Source of the DNA: an uncultured Eubacteriales bacterium | Lineage (GTDB): Bacteria; Bacillota; Clostridia; Christensenellales; UBA1242 | NCBI GenBank assembly: GCA_949031345.1 | Contig: CARNVA010000005.1 | Span: 1 to 39,056, forward strand | Length of the DNA stretch: 39,056 bases | Direction of reading: 5' to 3' | Shown: one piece after another, positions 8,484-16,267 of the stretch | Layout: each line of letters begins with the position of its first letter | Numbering within the stretch: position 1 is the stretch's first letter | The notes under the pieces: model-generated | Told to the model about the DNA's origin: nothing | What the model saw: only the letters and a program-made list of their open reading frames with translations | Databases searched by the model: none | Translations under genes and position numbers: made by a program

Positions 8484-8500
8484 TTAAGATATGATTAAAT

Positions 8501-8528
8501 AAAAAGCGAAAAACATTCGCTTTTTTTA
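8501..8528 (+). terminator. Rho-independent terminator after the hydrolase
   Basis: A ten-base stem (AAAAAGCGAA / TTCGCTTTTT) with the loop AAACA is followed by more T. Confidence 0.8.
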
Positions 8529-8649
8529 TATTTTGTTTAAATGAAATATTAAAAAAGGAGTAAAAATTTATAGAGAGAGTTTAATTTAAAATGCTGACTT
8601 AATCGAATAAGGTTATGTCGAATTTTTATTGAAAAATTATTAAATAATA

Positions 8650-8678
8650 TTGATTTTTCTTTCAATACATGATAATAT
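8650..8678 (+). promoter_or_regulatory. Promoter of the 8699 gene
   Basis: TTGATT, a 17-bp spacer and TAATAT with TGA just before it. GGAGAG precedes the ATG at 8699. Confidence 0.55.
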
Positions 8679-8698
8679 AAAGAAAAGGAGAGATTGAA

Positions 8699-9175
8699 AT
8701 GGTTAGAAAATTATTGCTTCTTTTATGTATCGCCTTCGTAGTGATTGGTTATGCATATCCTTGCGTCGTTTTGCCTGTTGGTACATATAATGGTCAAATT
8801 TCTGAAACAGAAACAAGATCGTATAAGTTTGGCTGGGGTGGAATGGTTGACATTACATCTAAAGTTAAAAACGAAAAAGAAGAGCAAGAGGCTGCTGTCA
8901 CAATCACACAATATTACAAACTTAAGGGCGACAGAATTCTTATTTGCGAAAATGAAAAATTTGAAGAAGGTGTTGAAGAACTTCAAATTTGCTCTATCTA
9001 TAAAATAAGTGGCATTGGTGATGAAGGTCAAAATGCAAATTGCACAAATATCGGCTCTATCGTGCTTACATCTTGTGTTGGCTTTGTTGCAATTCTCTTA
9101 ATTCTTTCAATCCCAAGCAAACGCAAAATTGCAAAGGATGTTGAAGCTAGACTTGACAGAAAGAAAGGCAGATAA
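8699..9175 (+). CDS. Hypothetical bitopic membrane protein
   Basis: The product has 158 residues. The N-terminal hydrophobic segment (residues 4-25) is a signal anchor or signal peptide. A polar, probably extracellular part follows at 26-118, and a second membrane helix lies at about 121-140 (IVLTSCVGFVAILLILSI), followed by a basic cytoplasmic tail. Cysteines lie at positions about 22, 79, 97 and 114. I recognise no family. It is monocistronic, with its own promoter and a downstream terminator. Confidence 0.65.
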   Translation: MVRKLLLLLCIAFVVIGYAYPCVVLPVGTYNGQISETETRSYKFGWGGMVDITSKVKNEKEEQEAAVTITQYYKLKGDRILICENEKFEEGVEELQICSIYKISGIGDEGQNANCTNIGSIVLTSCVGFVAILLILSIPSKRKIAKDVEARLDRKKGR

Positions 9176-9232
9176 ACGACCATTTTTAATCATAGACGCA
9201 CAAATCTTATGACTGTGCAATTTTTCTGACTT

Positions 9233-9260
9233 AAAAAAGCTTTGTTGAAAGGCTTTTTTT
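9233..9260 (+). terminator. Terminator after the 8699 gene
   Basis: AAAAAAGC pairs with GCTTTTTT around a short loop with one bulge, followed by a T run. A smaller GCACA/TGTGC hairpin lies just upstream. Confidence 0.6.
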
Positions 9261-9349
9261 TGTATAATAAGAACAAAACAAGATAAGAAAATTAAAAAAG
9301 CATATAAAATAAAAAAACAAAGAAAATATATAAACCTTTGAAAAAAAAG

Positions 9350-9378
9350 TTGATTAAAGTGAAACAAAGTGATATAAT
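9350..9378 (+). promoter_or_regulatory. Promoter of the metK riboswitch transcript
   Basis: TTGATT, a 17-bp spacer and a perfect TATAAT. The predicted start is near 9385, at the 5' edge of the riboswitch. Confidence 0.75.
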
Positions 9379-9380
9379 AT

Positions 9381-9470
9381 AGTCATCCATAAAGAGTGTG
9401 CGAGGGACAGCCCCAATGACCACACAGCAACCTGTTTAAAGACAAGGTGCTAAAGGCTGACTGATGGTTT
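9381..9470 (+). ncRNA. SAM riboswitch aptamer (S-box / SAM-I clan) ahead of metK
   Basis: The conserved cores GAGGGACAGCCCCAATGA, CAGCAACC and AAGGTGCTAA occur in the order of the SAM-I clan. P1 can form between AGTCATC at 9381-9387 and GATGGTT at 9464-9470 (two G-U pairs), P2 between GTGTG and CACAC, and P3 from CCTGT and ACAAGG. The short tail after P3 differs from classical SAM-I, so it may be a SAM-I/IV-type variant. The gene downstream makes SAM, so feedback control is expected. Confidence 0.85.
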
Positions 9471-9487
9471 CATAAATTGATTTTTTT

Positions 9488-9513
9488 GCCCATCAGTGAC
9501 GATGGGCTTTTTT
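9488..9513 (+). terminator. Riboswitch-controlled terminator before metK
   Basis: GCCCATC at 9488-9494 pairs with GATGGGC at 9501-9507, followed by six T. ACTGATGG at 9460-9467, part of the riboswitch P1 3' side, is an exact complement of CCATCAGT at 9490-9497, so an antiterminator competes with both P1 and the terminator. Confidence 0.85.
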
Positions 9514-9581
9514 AAGCTTTGTTTAAAAAGTTTTCGTTTTGACTTTTTATGGAAATAAATATAAAAGATATAGGAGAAAAA

Positions 9582-10673
9582 ATGAAAAAAGTAATTACAA
9601 GCGAAAGTGTTAATGTTGGGCATCCAGATAAAACCTGCGATATTATTGCGGATGCCTTTTTAGATGAGGCGTTGAAGCAGGATAAAGACAGTCAAATGGC
9701 TGTCGAGTGTGCTATTAAAAATGACAAGTTGTTCATCTATGGAGAAGCGACTACAAAGGCTGAAATTGACTATGAAAAAATTGCGAGAGAGGTTTTAAAA
9801 AATATTGGTTATCAAACCGAATTTACCATAGTCAAAGAGCTTAGCTGTCAAAGTCCGGATATAAATCAAGCGGTAATAAGAAAAGAGCTATGTGCCAATG
9901 ATCAAGTAATGGTTTATGGTTATGCCTGCACAGAGACTAAAGAGCTGATGCCTCTTCCAATTATGGTGGCTCATAAGCTGATGAAAAGGTATGATGAATT
10001 TAGAAGAGGAACAAATGAATTTTTCGCTGACGCGAAAGGACAGGTTTCTGTTGAATATGATGAAAAACTGCCTATAAGGTTTTCGACGATTATTATATCA
10101 GTTTCGCATAGCGACAGTCTCAGTCAAGATAAATTGCAGACTATTATAAAGAAAAATGTATTAAATCCAGTGCTGGAAGAATATAAAAACTTTTTAGATG
10201 AAAAGACAAGATTTTTAATCAATCCAAGTGGAAAATTTACTATTTGGGGAAGCTTTTCAGACAGTGGATGTGTGGGAAGAAAGATTGTTGTTGACACTTA
10301 TGGTGGTGTAGGCAGAGTTGGTGGAGGTTGCTTCAGCTCAAAAAATGCAACCAAAGTGGATAGAACAGGTGCATATTTTGCAAGATATGTTGCCAAAAAT
10401 GTGGTTGGAAACAAACTTGCGGATGAATGTGAAATTCAAATTGGTTTTTCAATTGGTCTTCCTAAGCCTGTATCAATCAATATTGATTGTTTTGGAAGCA
10501 ATCATCTTCCAATGGAAAAAATAGAGGAATTTGTTTATAAAAATTTTGATTTCAGACTAGAAAAGATGATTGAAAAGCTTGAGTTAAACAGGCCGATTTT
10601 TAAAGCAACTGCTGCTTTTGGCCATTTTGGAAGAGAAGAGTTTCCTTGGGAAAGGGTGGAAAAATTGATATAA
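9582..10673 (+). CDS. metK: S-adenosylmethionine synthetase, divergent
   Basis: MetK makes SAM from methionine and ATP in the cytoplasm. I chose the ATG at 9582, behind AGGAG, over the one at 9549. The 363 residues are shorter than the usual 380-400. Conserved elements are GHPDK (His14, Asp16, Lys17), VGRKIVVDTYGG, TKVDRTGAY and AAFGHFGR. Other family motifs are altered: GDQG reads NDQV, the GGP-x-GD loop reads WGSFSDSG, and GGGAFSGKD reads GGGCFSSKN. The upstream SAM riboswitch supports a real role in SAM synthesis. This is either a divergent MetK clade or a second, specialised paralogue. A strong terminator follows the gene. Confidence 0.93.
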   Translation: MKKVITSESVNVGHPDKTCDIIADAFLDEALKQDKDSQMAVECAIKNDKLFIYGEATTKAEIDYEKIAREVLKNIGYQTEFTIVKELSCQSPDINQAVIRKELCANDQVMVYGYACTETKELMPLPIMVAHKLMKRYDEFRRGTNEFFADAKGQVSVEYDEKLPIRFSTIIISVSHSDSLSQDKLQTIIKKNVLNPVLEEYKNFLDEKTRFLINPSGKFTIWGSFSDSGCVGRKIVVDTYGGVGRVGGGCFSSKNATKVDRTGAYFARYVAKNVVGNKLADECEIQIGFSIGLPKPVSINIDCFGSNHLPMEKIEEFVYKNFDFRLEKMIEKLELNRPIFKATAAFGHFGREEFPWERVEKLI

Positions 10674-10702
10674 AACTGCGACATGTGAAAATGATAAAAA
10701 AG

Positions 10703-10737
10703 AAAAATCGTCCAATTTAATAAGACGATTTTTTTTT
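10703..10737. terminator. Bidirectional terminator between metK and the flavoprotein
   Basis: AAAAATCGTC pairs with GACGATTTTT around an 11-nt loop. A and T runs on both sides let it serve both converging genes. Confidence 0.8.
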
Positions 10738-10759
10738 GTTTGATAAAAAATATATAAGT

Positions 10760-11347
10760 TTAGAGTAAAGCATTAAATGTGTTTGCAATTTCAAAAATTT
10801 TGCTCTTTGCATTTTCATCGTCAGCAAAAGGCAGATTGTTGGTGTTTAATGATAAAACAATATTTTTATCAAAATTTGTGTTAAGCTTAGAAAAGATATA
10901 TTTTGTTTCCTTGATGGCATTTTCTTCATTGCTTTGCCCCATCAATATTTTGCAAGCTCCGCCTCCACCAGTTAAAAACAATGCTCCAGTTTTCTCTTTA
11001 AATTCTGTTTTAATATTTAAGTGTTTTTTATTATTAAAGACATAATTAAATCTTGAAATGATATTCCAAAGAGGTGGAGTAAGGTTTGACATATAAAGGG
11101 GAGATGCAATGACTAAAAAATCATAGTCATCAACAATAAGCTTTGAAAAGTCATCTTTTATTATACAGCCTTTAAGTTTTGTGCAACCTCGACAATCAGT
11201 GCAAGCCTTTGGTGCTTTTGGATTAAGATGTGGGTAGGTTTGCAAGATTTCTGTTTCGCCTTTGAAATTCTTTTTAAAATACTCAATCATTGAAGCGGTG
11301 TCTCCATTTAAGCGAGGGCTTCCACAAATTATCAATGCTTTCTTCAT
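10760..11347 (-). CDS. Flavodoxin-fold NAD(P)H oxidoreductase, iron-sulfur flavoprotein-like
   Basis: The product has 195 residues. The N-terminal GSPRLNGDT (9-17) is the FMN phosphate-binding loop of NADPH-dependent FMN reductases. Cysteines 49, 52, 55 and 61 form C-x2-C-x2-C-x5-C, the compact motif of iron-sulfur flavoproteins that can hold a 4Fe-4S cluster. ASPLYMSNLTPPLWNIISRF is the second flavin-binding loop. It probably shuttles electrons in the cytoplasm. The partner is unknown. It stands alone on the - strand. Confidence 0.85.
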   Translation of the reverse strand: MKKALIICGSPRLNGDTASMIEYFKKNFKGETEILQTYPHLNPKAPKACTDCRGCTKLKGCIIKDDFSKLIVDDYDFLVIASPLYMSNLTPPLWNIISRFNYVFNNKKHLNIKTEFKEKTGALFLTGGGGACKILMGQSNEENAIKETKYIFSKLNTNFDKNIVLSLNTNNLPFADDENAKSKIFEIANTFNALL

Positions 11348-11509
11348 ATTTTCTCCATAAAATTAAGATAACACACAAACGCTTTTTATCAAACAAATAA
11401 TATAATTTTTGTTAAATAATTAAGAAAATTTGACAAATTTTTCAAAAAAATGTAAAAATATTGAGTAGATTTAACAAAAAATTAGGTTTTTATCAAAAAA
11501 GAGGTTGTT

Positions 11510-12103
11510 ATGCTTAATTATGAAAAGAGATATGAAGGAATGCTTATTGCAGGCATTGATGAGGCAGGAAGAGGACCGCTTGCTGGGCCAGTTGTTTGTG
11601 CATGTGTGATAATGCCGCTTGAAGATAATATGATAATTGAAGGTATTGATGACAGCAAAAAGCTTTCTGCAAAGAAGCGAGAAGGGTTGTATGAAAAGAT
11701 TATTCAACGCGCAAAAGCTTACTCAATTGTTGAAATTGATGAAAAAACCATTGACGAAATAAACATATTGCAAGCTACAAAACTTGGCATGAAAAAAGCG
11801 CTTGAAACTCTTCAAATTAAGCCTGATATTGTGCTTATTGATGCGGTGAAAATTGACAGCGAAATAAAGCAAGATAATATTATCAAAGGTGATGCGCTTT
11901 CTTACAACATTGCCGCAGCCTCCATTCTTGCAAAAGTCTATAGAGATAGGTTGATGATAAAACTTGATGAACGCTTTGCGGGTTATGGTTTTGCTCAGCA
12001 TAAGGGTTATGGCACAAAACTGCATGTTGAAGCCCTGAAAAAACTTGGTGCGACGGCTGTTCATAGAAAAAGCTTTATTAAAAATTTTGTTGATGTTGTT
12101 TGA
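11510..12103 (+). CDS. rnhB: Ribonuclease HII
   Basis: The product has 197 residues, the usual RNase HII length. It removes RNA, including single misincorporated ribonucleotides, from DNA duplexes. GIDEAGRGPLAGPVV carries the first catalytic Asp and Glu, IDDSKKLS follows, VLIDAV carries a further Asp, and AAASILAKVYRD carries the last acidic residue. AQHKGYGTKLH near the C-terminus is also typical. The ATG follows AGAGGTTG. It looks monocistronic, with a T-rich hairpin downstream. Confidence 0.97.
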   Translation: MLNYEKRYEGMLIAGIDEAGRGPLAGPVVCACVIMPLEDNMIIEGIDDSKKLSAKKREGLYEKIIQRAKAYSIVEIDEKTIDEINILQATKLGMKKALETLQIKPDIVLIDAVKIDSEIKQDNIIKGDALSYNIAAASILAKVYRDRLMIKLDERFAGYGFAQHKGYGTKLHVEALKKLGATAVHRKSFIKNFVDVV

Positions 12104-12424
12104 TGTTTAAAATAAATTTGATTAAATAGAAATTCTGACCGCTGTTATGTTGTCAGTTTTTTTGTTTTTAAAAATAGTTTTCAATTATAAGTTTTAAATA
12201 AATATCGTTTTTAAAATATGGTTTTATACAAAATTGGTTTTAAAAAACGGTTATAAAATAAAAATGAGCAGTGCCTAAAGATTTCAAAATGGAATAAATA
12301 ATAGAATGGCAAACAAGGCTCTCTGCTTGCAGTCAATTTTTTTGAATCTAAAAAATATTAAATCAGTCACAAAAACTCAAATTTTTCTTATATTGTATAG
12401 TGGGGAGAGTACATAGGAGAAAAT
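12104..12424. other. Intergenic region: hairpin, six GTTT repeats, possible small RNA end
   Basis: No gene is seen in these 321 bp. CTGAC (12135-12139) and GTCAG (12152-12156) with seven T behind form a weak terminator for rnhB. GTTT begins at 12177, 12191, 12207, 12221, 12237 and 12250, at spacings of 14, 16, 14, 16 and 13 bp. Near 12310-12345 a GC-richer patch followed by a T run could end a small RNA. GGAG precedes the next gene. Confidence 0.45.
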
Positions 12425-13201
12425 GTGAGCAACATTACCATAGCAGTGCTGGGCATCTCATTTATGTTTTTAATGTCGGTGCTTGGCGGAAGCATAGTAT
12501 TTTTATTCAAAAAAGACTTGTCTGACAAGACAAACAGCATATTTTTAGGTTTTGCCTCTGGCATTATGATTTCCTCTTCAATATGGTCACTGCTTCTTCC
12601 TTCGCTTGAAGGGGCGTCTTCTTATGGTGCATTTAAATTTCTTCCAGCAGCAGTAGGTATAATTCTTGGTACTTTATTTCTTGTGCTTATGGATAAACTT
12701 GTTCCTAAAATTTTAAATCGAAAGAAAAAAAATGGGAATTATGCCCTGTCAAATACCTCAAAGCTTTTTTTAGCGGTGACTTTACATAATATTCCAGAGG
12801 GACTTGCGGCTGGGCTGGCGCTTGGAAATGCTTTTGTGATGGGTGGCAGTGCTGCTTATTCAGCATTATGGTTTGTGATAGGAATAGGAATTCAAAATTT
12901 CCCCGAAAGCAGTGCAATAAGCTTTCCATTAAAAGACAAACTTAAAAGCAACAAAAAAGCCTTTTTTTACAGCGTTTTAAGTGGCGCTGTTGAGCCTATA
13001 ATGGCTGTAATTGGTATTTTACTTTCAACGGCAATGGTTTCACTGATGCCTTGGCTTTTGGCGTTTGCTGCAGGCTCTATGATGTTTGTCGTGGCTGAAG
13101 AAATGATGCCAGAGGCAAAGGTTGAGGGCTCAAATATTGCAGGCTGGGGAATGATAATCGGCTTTGTAGTGATGATGATATTAGACATAGCCTTCAGCTG
13201 A
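12425..13201 (+). CDS. ZIP-family metal transporter
   Basis: The 258-residue membrane protein has about eight hydrophobic helices. Helix IV holds TLHNIPEGLAAG (His121, Pro124, Glu125) and helix V holds GIQNFPESSAIS (Asn158, Pro160, Glu161), the paired metal-site motifs of the GufA-like ZIP family, which import zinc or other divalent metals. The usual His in helix V is Gln157 here, which may change metal choice. The loop between helices III and IV is basic rather than His-rich. The start is a GTG because the ATG two bases earlier is followed at once by TGA; AGGAG lies upstream. I see no metal-responsive riboswitch. Confidence 0.9.
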   Translation: MSNITIAVLGISFMFLMSVLGGSIVFLFKKDLSDKTNSIFLGFASGIMISSSIWSLLLPSLEGASSYGAFKFLPAAVGIILGTLFLVLMDKLVPKILNRKKKNGNYALSNTSKLFLAVTLHNIPEGLAAGLALGNAFVMGGSAAYSALWFVIGIGIQNFPESSAISFPLKDKLKSNKKAFFYSVLSGAVEPIMAVIGILLSTAMVSLMPWLLAFAAGSMMFVVAEEMMPEAKVEGSNIAGWGMIIGFVVMMILDIAFS

Positions 13202-13358
13202 TTATATTGTTATTACGCTTTCAAAAACAAAACAAATAATGATTGAAAAAGTCAGAAAAAAGCAAAGTTATGCTTCAATTTATTAAGTAATAAATTTGAA
13301 TAAAAAATTCAATAAAGCAGATACTAAAGAGGAAAAAATTATTCATTAAGAGGTTGAA

Positions 13359-13562
13359 ATGTGGTATAATTATCATGCACAAGTGAAAAGGCTTATTCTT
13401 GAAGGGAGGATGACAGGTTATCAGTTTATGGACTCATATAATGAAATAAGTCCGGCGCTAGTAATATATTTTAAAAATCATAGGCCTATGCCAATTCGAG
13501 ATTATATGTGGCAAATATATCTACCATATTTGCAGGCGTTTGACGATGAAGATGATATTTAA
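13359..13562 (+). CDS. Small conserved-looking protein of 67 residues
   Basis: It starts with ATG behind AAGAGG. The protein is soluble, aromatic-rich and ends in an acidic tail (FDDEDDI). The phrases YNEISPALVIYFKNHRPMPIRDY and YHAQVKRLI suggest a small folded domain. I do not recognise a family. The stand-alone position, ribosome binding site and balanced composition support a real gene. The window gives no function. Confidence 0.6.
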   Translation: MWYNYHAQVKRLILEGRMTGYQFMDSYNEISPALVIYFKNHRPMPIRDYMWQIYLPYLQAFDDEDDI

Positions 13563-13643
13563 GATGGCTGTTAAATTTGAAAAAGCATTATTTTGATTGA
13601 CAAACAATTCTTTAGATACTAAAATATAATGCGAGGAGGAAAT

Positions 13644-13976
13644 ATGGCAGGACAGAAAAAGACTTCAAAGAAATCTTCATCTTCAAATTCTTCATCTTCA
13701 AGAAGCGGTCTTTGGGGATTAAATAAGATTTCATTTTGGACAATTGTTGCGATTACAATCTTGTATGCAGTGTCAGTGGTGCTTGCAGCGATAGGCGGCG
13801 ACAATCTTATGACGGTTGTTGGCATATTAAACGGCATTGCAACTGCAATCATGATTATCATTGTTGCAATCTTGGCTTGGCGTTATGTGAGAGCAAAACA
13901 AATGGTTTGGAAAGTTTTATATATCATTTGCTTGCTTATCGTCATTGCTGGAATAATCGTTCCACTTGTTCTTTGA
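13644..13976 (+). CDS. Small membrane protein with Ser/Lys-rich N-terminus
   Basis: The product has 110 residues. The ATG at 13644 is preferred to one 15 bases earlier because GAGGAGG sits directly ahead of it. Residues 2-28 are Lys- and Ser-rich and probably disordered. Three membrane segments follow at about 33-52, 56-77 and 85-107. No family is recognised. A good terminator hairpin follows at once. Confidence 0.65.
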   Translation: MAGQKKTSKKSSSSNSSSSRSGLWGLNKISFWTIVAITILYAVSVVLAAIGGDNLMTVVGILNGIATAIMIIIVAILAWRYVRAKQMVWKVLYIICLLIVIAGIIVPLVL

Positions 13977-13997
13977 TAAATAATTCAGTAAAAAATT

Positions 13998-14022
13998 GGT
14001 GCTTTATTAAGCATCTTTTTTT
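13998..14022 (+). terminator. Terminator after the 13644 gene
   Basis: GGTGCTT pairs with AAGCATC around the loop TATT, followed by a T run. Confidence 0.75.
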
Positions 14023-14126
14023 AATTAAATCACTTAAAAATCTAAAGTAAAGGGATAAAATGCCACTTAATTTGACAATTTTAATTCATTTTAAAGCAAA
14101 AATATATTATATATATAATATAATAC

Positions 14127-14155
14127 TTGAAAAATGGGACAAGTTGTGATAAAAT
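14127..14155 (+). promoter_or_regulatory. Promoter of the LtaS-like gene
   Basis: TTGAAA, a 17-bp spacer and TAAAAT with TGA in front, an extended -10. An alternating AT tract (14101-14124) lies just upstream. Confidence 0.65.
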
Positions 14156-14197
14156 ATTCCTTGGAGATAAATTTTTACATTTTTTAGAGGGGAAAGG

Positions 14198-16192
14198 ATG
14201 GAAAAGTCTAAAAAAGAGAAAAAACTTTCTACAAACAAAATTATACTGCCATTTTTATTTGTATTTTGTTCAATCATTTTAGAAATCGCCAATTTCTTGT
14301 ATTTGGGACTTAAGGGCTCAAATGGCAATTTATTGGTAATTCCTACATATTTTTTGTTTGATATTGCAATTATTATTATGATTGCAGCAATCTTGTTTTT
14401 AATTCAAAACAAACATGCAATATGTGCAGTTTTTTGTGTTTTATTGTTTATTCAAGCAGCTTTTGGCATGATAAATGCAACAATGTATGAATTATTTGGC
14501 GAAATCTTATCTATAAACCTTTTAAAACTTGGCGCAGAAGGAATGACTGCCTTTTCATTTGAGCTTATTGACTGGGGCGGGGTGGCACTGAATTTAAGTT
14601 TGTATGTGGTAATGGTCGTTGGGTCAATCTTGCTTATCAAACTTAACAAATCAACTTATTCAATTAAACATTTCGCAGCTCCAATAATTGCCATAGCAAT
14701 GTTTATATTTGCCCAGTCTCTTGGCACCTGCCTGTTTCAACTTCAAGTTTATTCTCTTTCTCAAGCAAGCGCTCAAGAAAACGAAATCATTGACTCTGAT
14801 GCTTATCTTTGGGAAAATTTTCAATTTAAGATGGATGCCTATAAAAAATTTGGTTTTTATGGTTTTTATTCAAAAGAAATCATCAATTTGATTGATTATA
14901 AAAACCTTAATGAAGATGACATAAAGATTTATGAGAAATATATTGATGAGGGCAGAATTGAAAAAAATGAAAATGCCCCTCTTTATAATGACAATTTGAT
15001 TGTTATTTTACTTGAAAGTATCGACCTTTTTGGTATAGACCCAGTATATACGCCTACCCTTTACAAAATGTATTATGAGGGTGAAAACAGCATAACATTG
15101 AAGAATTTCAGGGCAAGAAACAGGACAAACAACAGCGAAGGAATTACGCTGCTTGGAAGTATGCCTAAAGAAAAAACAATTTATGACGCATATCAAGCTG
15201 GTTATAATTTTGATTATTCACTTCCACGCCTGTTTAAGAGGGCGGGAGATGACGCGATAACCACCTTTGTTCATCCAAACTATGCAAGTTTTTATGACAG
15301 AAATATCACTCACAGCAAGGATGGCTTGGGCTTTGACAGGCTTGTTATGTATGAAGATTACAACGGTCAGCAGAAGATGGACAGCTTTGGAGATTGGATT
15401 TTAGATGAAGAGTTTGTAAGCAATGTGATTGATAAATTCTTGCCAACAGACCAAAGATTTTTGACTTATTTTTCTACCTTGTCAACTCATGGCCAATATA
15501 CTACAAACAGAAAATATTTTGAAAATCATTATAAAATCTATGATGAAAAAGTGGATGAATACAAGGTTTGGCTGAGTGAAATGGGCTTTGTTTATCCAGA
15601 AGATGAACATTCTCAATATATACTTAAAAATTATAAAGTGGGCACAATTGACCTTGAAAACACGATAAATTTGATTTTAGATGAGCTTGAAAAACGAAAC
15701 CTCTCGCAAAACACTTCAATCTTAATGTTTGCAGACCACAATGCTTACTATCATGACCTATGCTATTCAATGCGTGATATAGAAAAGTCAGATTTCGCAA
15801 ACACTGATGTGTTTAATATCCCAGCAATGATTTACAGTCCAAAAGTTGCAGGCGAAGAGGGTATTGTCATTGATGATTTTACAAACACCTATGACCTTCT
15901 ACCAACCATCTGCCAGTTGTATGGGTTGGAACAAAATACAAATTTGTTCCTTGGTCATTCAATATTGAGTGAAGATATCAAAGACTCATTCTTTGCTTCT
16001 CATCTTGGCGGAATGTTTACAGACAAAATCTTCAGCCAAAATATTAAAGATGTCTATATTCTTGACCAAAGTGTAACTGAAGATGATATCAATCGTTTTA
16101 AAGATAATGCAATAAATTACTTTACAAAACAGTCAATTCTTGAAACTATTTACAAAAATGGAATAAATGGCACAAAATTATCGTCAAAATAA
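14198..16192 (+). CDS. LtaS-type sulfatase-fold phosphoglycerol transferase
   Basis: This 664-residue protein has about five N-terminal membrane helices (residues 15-190) and an extracellular sulfatase-fold domain. Lipoteichoic acid synthases transfer glycerol phosphate from phosphatidylglycerol. The catalytic residues can be placed: Glu273 in LLESID, the nucleophile Thr310 in RNRTNNSEG, His431 in STHGQYT, and Asp513-His514 in FADHNAY. These match Glu255, Thr300, His416, Asp475 and His476 of Staphylococcus aureus LtaS. The GAGGGG before the ATG supports the start. Related enzymes decorate other glycans with phosphoglycerol, so the acceptor is uncertain. Alanine racemase follows, giving a cell-envelope pairing. 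Confidence 0.9.
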   Translation: MEKSKKEKKLSTNKIILPFLFVFCSIILEIANFLYLGLKGSNGNLLVIPTYFLFDIAIIIMIAAILFLIQNKHAICAVFCVLLFIQAAFGMINATMYELFGEILSINLLKLGAEGMTAFSFELIDWGGVALNLSLYVVMVVGSILLIKLNKSTYSIKHFAAPIIAIAMFIFAQSLGTCLFQLQVYSLSQASAQENEIIDSDAYLWENFQFKMDAYKKFGFYGFYSKEIINLIDYKNLNEDDIKIYEKYIDEGRIEKNENAPLYNDNLIVILLESIDLFGIDPVYTPTLYKMYYEGENSITLKNFRARNRTNNSEGITLLGSMPKEKTIYDAYQAGYNFDYSLPRLFKRAGDDAITTFVHPNYASFYDRNITHSKDGLGFDRLVMYEDYNGQQKMDSFGDWILDEEFVSNVIDKFLPTDQRFLTYFSTLSTHGQYTTNRKYFENHYKIYDEKVDEYKVWLSEMGFVYPEDEHSQYILKNYKVGTIDLENTINLILDELEKRNLSQNTSILMFADHNAYYHDLCYSMRDIEKSDFANTDVFNIPAMIYSPKVAGEEGIVIDDFTNTYDLLPTICQLYGLEQNTNLFLGHSILSEDIKDSFFASHLGGMFTDKIFSQNIKDVYILDQSVTEDDINRFKDNAINYFTKQSILETIYKNGINGTKLSSK

Positions 16193-16267
16193 AAACGATT
16201 AAAATGGCTTTTTAAAGGTTTTAATTTAATATGAACAGAAAAAGATGTTTGAGAATATATAATAACT

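Noticed and set aside
14101..14124. Alternating AT tract as a microsatellite or origin element
   Set aside because: It is short and has no DnaA boxes; it is most simply the AT-rich upstream part of the LtaS-like promoter.
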